From contig NC_068348.1 in NCBI RefSeq assembly GCF_014633365.1, positions 124,001-188,000 on the forward strand: a DNA stretch of 64,000 bases. The letters are read 5' to 3'. Shown one piece after another: positions 58,802 through 64,000 of this stretch. The notes under the pieces are model-generated. The model ran no database searches and had not been told where the DNA came from. It saw only the letters and a list, made by a program, of their open reading frames with translations. The position numbers and the translations under genes were made by a program. The DNA comes from Diospyros lotus. Its lineage: Eukaryota > Streptophyta > Magnoliopsida > Ericales > Ebenaceae. Position 1 is the stretch's first letter. Each line of letters begins with the position of its first letter.

Positions 58802-59690
58802 CACTCCAAGAAAATAGTCATTTTGGGACGGATGTTCAGTTTGAGATGGATTTCGAGCTATCAAATAAATGCCCATCGTAAAATTTGAGACGAATTTTTA
58901 TTGTCTCTAATTTGAGACGGATTTTTTAGACAGATTTTTCTGTCTGTAATTTGAGACGGATTTTGAGGTGGATTTTTTTCGTCTCTAATTTGAAACGGAT
59001 TTAGAGATGGAATTTTTCATTTTTTGTAATTTTAGAGTGATTTTGAGACGAATTTTTTTGTTTCTAAATCTGTCTCAAAATTAAATATAATTAAAAATAA
59101 ATTTTATTTTCTTTCAAAATTTTAAAATTCAAACTGATAAACACAATATACGAACTGAAAAAAATCATCCATACTATACAATAAATCCATATAGTAATAC
59201 ACATCATCCATAAATATTAGGAATACATCGTAAAATCTATCATCCATACCAATAGCACATTCATAAATAATAGAAATACTTCATAAAATTTATCATCCAT
59301 ACCAATAACACGTCCATAAATAATAGAAATACATCGTCAAATGTATCTATCATCCATACCAATAACGAATCATTTTAATGATCCGAAGGATTCGGGGGTG
59401 ACGATGATGAAGACTACGGCGAGGGAGGCAACCTACCTTCAATAGCTAACAAGCGATTGTGAATGGGTTCCATAGCTACCCTAACAACTTCTTGAATATG
59501 CTCTGCCAATGAGCTCGATGACGACTGTGATGGTGGTGGCGATGGTACGTAGTAGGAACTAGGGATGACATGCAATAGACGCAACCTTTTTTCTTACCGG
59601 CTGTAACCTCCAACCATAATGATCTCTCATCAGTAGCTGGCTGCAAGGGCTGGGCAGTGTCACTATCCTCCAACTGGCTAAATGCCAATA
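58802..59690 (-). mobile_element. 3' end of another CACTA element, truncated
   Basis: The terminus CACTCCAAGAAAATAG at 58802 is followed by subterminal repeats TTTGAGACGGATTTT (about six, 58845-59050). A tandem array at about 59165-59365 repeats ATCATCCATACCAATA..CATAAATAATAGAAATAC. A minus-strand relic lies at about 59400-59690. The element is cut off on the right by an LTR fragment. Confidence 0.65.
59476..59688 (-). pseudogene. Relic of a Transposase_24-like CACTA gene
   Basis: The minus-strand stretch ERSLWLEVTAGKKKGCVYCMSS matches the W.E..GG.KKGRVYGLGS signature of plant Transposase_24 proteins, with two residues of the usual GRVYGLG changed. Its position and strand fit the 3' part of the CACTA element whose terminus is at 58802. 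Only a short part remains. Confidence 0.5.
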
Positions 59691-59699
59691 CTTGTGATT

Positions 59700-60749
59700 A
59701 TGCCTCACGTAATGCCCTTATTTTCCCGAGAGTTAAACGACTTAGGATTTCGAGGATATATATATATATATATATCAACATATACTCAACATAAATCAAT
59801 CCTCGATAATCCCAATTCTACCTTCTCAGCATATCAACTTTAAAAATGAATAAGCTAAGACAGGTAACCATTATTTCATCAGCAAAAGCAAGATCGAAAC
59901 CTCAAAATTATACATAACTGAACATTTCATTTATATCATTGGAACCGTATCATCGTTTGACATGACAACTTCATAACGAAACACATAGAGACTCATGCTC
60001 AACAACAACTACTAACACTCCAAACATAGACAAAATATACACTAAAGATGACCAATGTAAATGACAGCTACATCTTGATAACCTTCTTTCCCTTGACGCC
60101 GCTACTTTCACCTAGAAAATTTGAATATTCTCGGGACATAGTCCAAATTAGATGATAAGTCATCTAGTGAGAGTTCAAAACATTTCCATGAATGTAAAAC
60201 CATGAACAACTGACACATCCTGACATGTCCCAGCCCAAGAGAATCTCACCCGACACTTAACCATACCACGGGAAAAGAGCAATCTCTCTAAAGGCAACAT
60301 AACCACACCGACATGTTGGCATAACACAATCCTGCTTAAAAGGGGCAACATCAACGCATCTCTCTGACATCTCCGGAACAATCATTACCACTCCCGACAC
60401 GGGAGGGTCAACATCAATGCAAGAACCGGCTCACCACAATCACGTTAAAGATTATGTTCCCACTCAAAAGCATCCCGGAACACTACCCATGTCCAACACA
60501 CATGTCAATGCCATAACCCCGACATTCAATGATGCATTACATAAAACGATATTTCAATGCACGTATTTCATTGCACACATAAATAAAAATTTTGGATGAA
60601 CCATCCACATGAAATCAACCATTCACATGCCAAAACCATTGCATATAACAAAATCAAGATTCGACAAACAACTCACGGTAAACCAAATCATAGGAGCGAA
60701 CACTCACATAGTAAACCAAGTTTTAGGATAGAACTACTTACCTTGAATG
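59700..60749 (-). mobile_element. LTR fragment of the TGTAAYACCC family, minus strand
   Basis: Aligned with the R-U5 half of the family: GACATAGTCCAAATTAGATGATAAG (60136-60160) matches the GGCATAGCCCAGATTAGATGATAAA block of the LTR at 6823, and the right edge matches the GTGAGTGTTATACC...AAACTTGG region of the solo LTR at 54175. It is cut at 60749 by insertion of the next LTR. The left edge is approximate. Confidence 0.65.
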
Positions 60750-63082
60750 TGTAACACCCAAGAACTTTGGGTTATTATTTTTAAGGAAAATTGGAAATTC
60801 GGGAAAATTAAGTATCTGAAAAGCCCAAAACATTTACCGAATCAGCCGAAGGGAGTACCCTAAAGCTTAAATTTCAAGGAAATAGGAATGCCTCTAACGA
60901 GCATCTCGAGGCATGATTTTTAAGACCAAAATAAATGCAATCAGAAACGATTTTTGGTACAGAAAAAATGCAGCCGCCATTTAAGCTGCAAAACTGAATT
61001 CTCGTAAGAGACTCCTGAAATGATAACGGAAGCTATGGGAAGCTTCGGTTTGTTGAGTAGAGAAACCCTTCAGAGGTTTCAAGAAGAAACGAGTAGGTTT
61101 AAAGCCTAAATAGAGAAACGGGCCTAAGTGCAATTTTCCAAAGTTGCTCGAGAGGGGTCAAAACGTCATTTTTTGCAAAAGTGGCAAAGAGGAAATTGAA
61201 AGATTGGAACTTAAGGGGCTCAATGGAAATTGAGGAAAGTGTAGGGGTTGTGAGGAAAGGAGCCAAAATGGAAAAATCGAATCTAAGAGGGCGAAACTAC
61301 AATTTCAAAAACTCCATAGCCATGGCTTCTGATAGTGGCGCACCATCTCTGGCCGGCTGTTTCAGGCAATGGGCTATCATGAGGGATAGTCAGGGATCTC
61401 GTAGGAACCATCATGAGCCGACAATGGCCACTGGAGTGGCCGGAATTTTGAGAAAATCGGCCAAGAAAGCTGGTCAAAAATGGGAGACCTGCAACTCGCT
61501 TTTGCAGGTGAATATTAGTGCTTTTAGGTCGATCTAGGGATGGTGGAGACTCCTAAGGCAATGGGCAAGGCATCCAAGGCCATTTGAAGCTTCGAAATCG
61601 CCTATAAATAGAGCTCGAAGATGGCCAAAATTTTCAAGAAAATAAGCTTCAAATCAAGGGCTATCTTGGACGAATTGAGAGACAAGGATAAGGGGTTTTT
61701 GTTGCCCATAGCTTGAAAATCATATCTGGAGCATTTGGCGAGCAACGGAGCAGAATCGAAGACGAATTGAAGCTTCGTCGGAACCTTAGGCGGACCGCCT
61801 GGCCGAGAGTTCGAGGCCTCCGTTGGCCGGCTTCTGGACCTCCTTTAGAGCCCATTCAGGTACCCCTAGGATCGACTCTTCATGGACTTTCGTTTGGTAT
61901 ATCTTTTGTAACTTTTCGACAAGCCGTGGCTGGAGAAGATGATCAGTGCGTGGACCCCAAGCACCAGTCTCACTCGCCCTAGCACGCGCCAATGCGTGCG
62001 GGCTTGGTTTTTTGTGCATTTTTTTTTTAAATAATTTATAAAATTATTTTAGAATTTCCTATGTAAAAATATTTGGTGAAAAATAGGTGTAGGTATTTAT
62101 TTTGGAATATTAGTAAGGAAAAATTGAAGAAAAATAGAGAAAAAAACAAGAAAATTAAAGAAAAATAGGTTTTATTGAATATTTAAACAAATATCTTGCC
62201 TAGGGTGCTTTGGGAAGTGAGGTGAAATATTTGGTACAAAATTTAAGATTGGCACGCAAATTGAGGTAGTTTGCACATTTTTTTAGGTATCCCAATAACT
62301 GTGAAAGGTGATTGATTTTGTCCCTATAATTCATATATTACATGATTTTCTTACTATGCATAATATTTTCACATGTTATGATCATTTTCGTTCATATATT
62401 ATTGCATGGGAAAACGTGATATATGCACGACACGATATTTTTGTCATATTGAAACTCGTGCATGGGGTTGGGATGTTACCCTAAAAGTGTAGCCAAAATT
62501 CCCCTAGAAAAATTAAAGGAACAACTTTAAGCTTATCCTACAAGAGGTTCGGGATTCTGCCTAGGGTTCCGTGCCGGGCCGGTAGGCCTGGGAAGTTATA
62601 TTGTGGGTATATGTTTATAATTGTCCATTCATCATGCATCATTCATTCATATTTATCTAATCCTCACTCAAAAGATTTCATCTTCTGATATTGGATTATG
62701 TCCCTGGAATATTCCACGTTCCAGGCGAGCCAAGTAGTCGAAAAGGCAAGGATGTGATTGAGGCATGATCGTGGTGGAAATTTTGTGGGTCCCATGTGGG
62801 ACTAGGACTATCTATTTTATTCGGATGTATTGTTTAGATTTTAATATCGTCTGTAATATTATGTTGGGTGAACGATATGTATGTACCCACATATGTTATG
62901 TTTTCGAGGTTCCTTACAGGTTCTGATCTTGCTTCCGCTATGCTTAAAGTGTATCATTCCCTTACTATATTTGGGAGTGTTATTAAATAAAAGTCATATT
63001 GAGGATTTATTGCCAGTTTATGTTTGATGTAAAAAAAAAAAATCCTAGCATAATTTAATGCCCTGGAAGACGGGGTGTTACA
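60750..63082 (+). repeat. 5' LTR of the right-hand element
   Basis: It carries the family's conserved U3 block (CCGAAGGGAGTACCCTA, GATTTTTGGTACAG, AAACCCTTCAGAGGTTTC, CTCGAGAGGGGTCAAAACGTCATTTTT) and the R-region ATTATGTCCCTGGAATATTCCACGTTCCAGG block. Otherwise it is strongly diverged from the other LTR copies. Confidence 0.87.
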
Positions 63083-63084
63083 AT

Positions 63085-63096
63085 TGGTATCAGAGC
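63085..63096 (+). other. Primer-binding site (initiator Met tRNA)
   Basis: TGGTATCAGAGC two bases after the LTR end. Confidence 0.93.
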
Positions 63097-63417
63097 CAAA
63101 GTTCTATTTAAAGAATCAGGATAGATCTTTAGGGATCTATGAACTTGATGTTTAGAAAACTTAGATTAAGAAATCCTTATCTATAGATTAAGAGATTGAT
63201 AATCGAAGTTTAAAGGTTGCGAACTTAAGTGTGTTGTACTGAAATGTGCATGTCTAGGAAAGTTCTGGCTAAGGCAAGATTTGGTACTTAAGTGTGTCCA
63301 TTGTGACCCACCTCTCTTACCTGTGAACTTACCTGGTGCACTATTCATGTACAAAACGCTAAATGGCTACTGTTCTCGGTGAATAGTAGAAAAGCTAACT
63401 GACTTTTAAATGGCAGC

Positions 63418-63933
63418 ATGGAAAACGACTATCTCGAGCAGTTCTAGGTGACCCACTAGATCAGCCGATGGGCAGATAACGAGCCAATTGTGGTGGATGT
63501 CTTCGGTCGCCTGGACCTCCTCGAAGGAATTCTAAGAGATGTGCCGCCGAGCAGTTTCGTGCGACCAAGCCTAATGACTGCCTAAGTCAATTTTCTGATA
63601 AATCATATGGAAGGAGTACGAAGAGACCTAGTCGAAGGACTTTACCTCCAAGGCAACTATGCATCCTTGTTCTTCTACTGCCAGCAGTTCCGCGACCATG
63701 CCCTCAACATGTACGAGGGAGATGAACTGGAGGAAGAAGAAATGTCCGACCCCGATGAAAATTGGGAAGACATGGTGGTAGCCGATGCCGATATGATGGG
63801 CGCCAGCTACCTTAGCTCGGACGATGAAGAAGAAGGAATAACGGTGCATGACGATCTCGAAGGACCTGAGGTAGAGTCTGAGGATGACACAATAAGCGAT
63901 GATGTTTGGGTCTGGAAGTCTACCAGCCCATAG
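63418..63933 (+). pseudogene. Acidic ORF in the retroelement 5' interior, unknown
   Basis: One frame runs from ATG 63418 to TAG at 63931-63933 with early stops (for example at 63448 and 63460, and one near 63583), then stays open from ATG 63607 for 108 residues. The C-terminal half is very acidic (ELEEEEMSDPDENWED, SSDDEEEG, ESEDDTISDD) and ends VWVWKSTSP. The N-terminal part (VVDVFGRLDLLEGILRDVPP; HMEGVRRDLVEGLY) could be a diverged gag start, but I do not recognise the family. More GC-rich than its surroundings. Confidence 0.4.
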
Positions 63934-64000
63934 AAAAGAATTGTGGGCGATCTTATGTTCTCGCTTACCAGTGTTTTAGATGTGTGCCTTATGTTTCTCG

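Larger units (their letters stand above)
60750..64000 (+). mobile_element. LTR element with 5' LTR and PBS, continues past window
   Basis: 5' LTR 60750-63082 (2333 bp; TGTAACACCCAAG...GACGGGGTGTTACA), TATA box TATAAATAG (about 61601-61609), then the primer-binding site at 63085-63096 and an interior that runs off the window. It inserted into the minus-strand LTR fragment at 59700-60749. Confidence 0.85.

Noticed and set aside
59765..59780. (TA)n repeat as an element boundary
   Set aside because: It is a simple microsatellite within the LTR fragment; homology to the family LTR continues on both sides.
63085..63096. tRNA gene fragment
   Set aside because: The 12-base tRNA complement is a primer-binding site next to an LTR; no cloverleaf surrounds it at any of the three sites.

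Overview
This window is nuclear DNA from a flowering plant. The evidence is an alpha-expansin gene with the usual plant intron, a plant-only DUF1191 membrane-protein gene, and AT-rich spacers dominated by plant Ty1/copia, Ty3/gypsy and CACTA elements. The species cannot be told from the sequence. Only two cellular genes look intact: the expansin (39782-40995, EXPA7/EXPA18-like) and the DUF1191 gene (51955-52899). Almost everything else is transposon sequence, much of it nested.

Left third (1-19.4 kb): fragments of old LTR elements, then a Ty1/copia element (3793-19351; 816-bp LTRs, TSD GCTAG/GCTGG). Its integrase is split by a very young gypsy-type element on the minus strand (6823-16358; LTRs 2590 and 2587 bp, perfect 5-bp TSD CTTTA). 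The 4.36-kb interior of the inserted element seems to encode nothing, so it looks like a LARD-type non-autonomous element.

Middle (21-39 kb): a complete 9052-bp CACTA transposon (21056-30107, TSD AAG) carries two decayed transposase genes between two different subterminal repeat arrays. Next comes an old LTR element (about 31902-38737) with a decayed ORF antisense to its LTRs and a 1.5-kb degenerate tandem array, but no recognisable gag-pol.

39-53 kb: the expansin gene, with a perfect match to the root-hair element consensus 174 bp upstream of its ATG. Then follow a non-autonomous CACTA-like element and a minus-strand Ty1/copia element (43175-50868), itself hit by a solo LTR (TSD GCATT), a 5'-truncated RTE-type LINE and probably a MITE. 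The DUF1191 gene comes after.

53.8-64 kb: a decayed Tat/Ogre-type gypsy 5' region with gag, split by a solo LTR (54175-57052). It is followed by the 3' end of another CACTA element, a minus-strand LTR fragment, and the 5' LTR, primer-binding site and start of a further LTR element that runs off the window.

One LTR family (TGTAAYACCC...GGTRTTACA) occurs at least five times, in both orientations, and accounts for much of the layered structure. No RNA genes, CRISPR arrays or prokaryotic features were seen.
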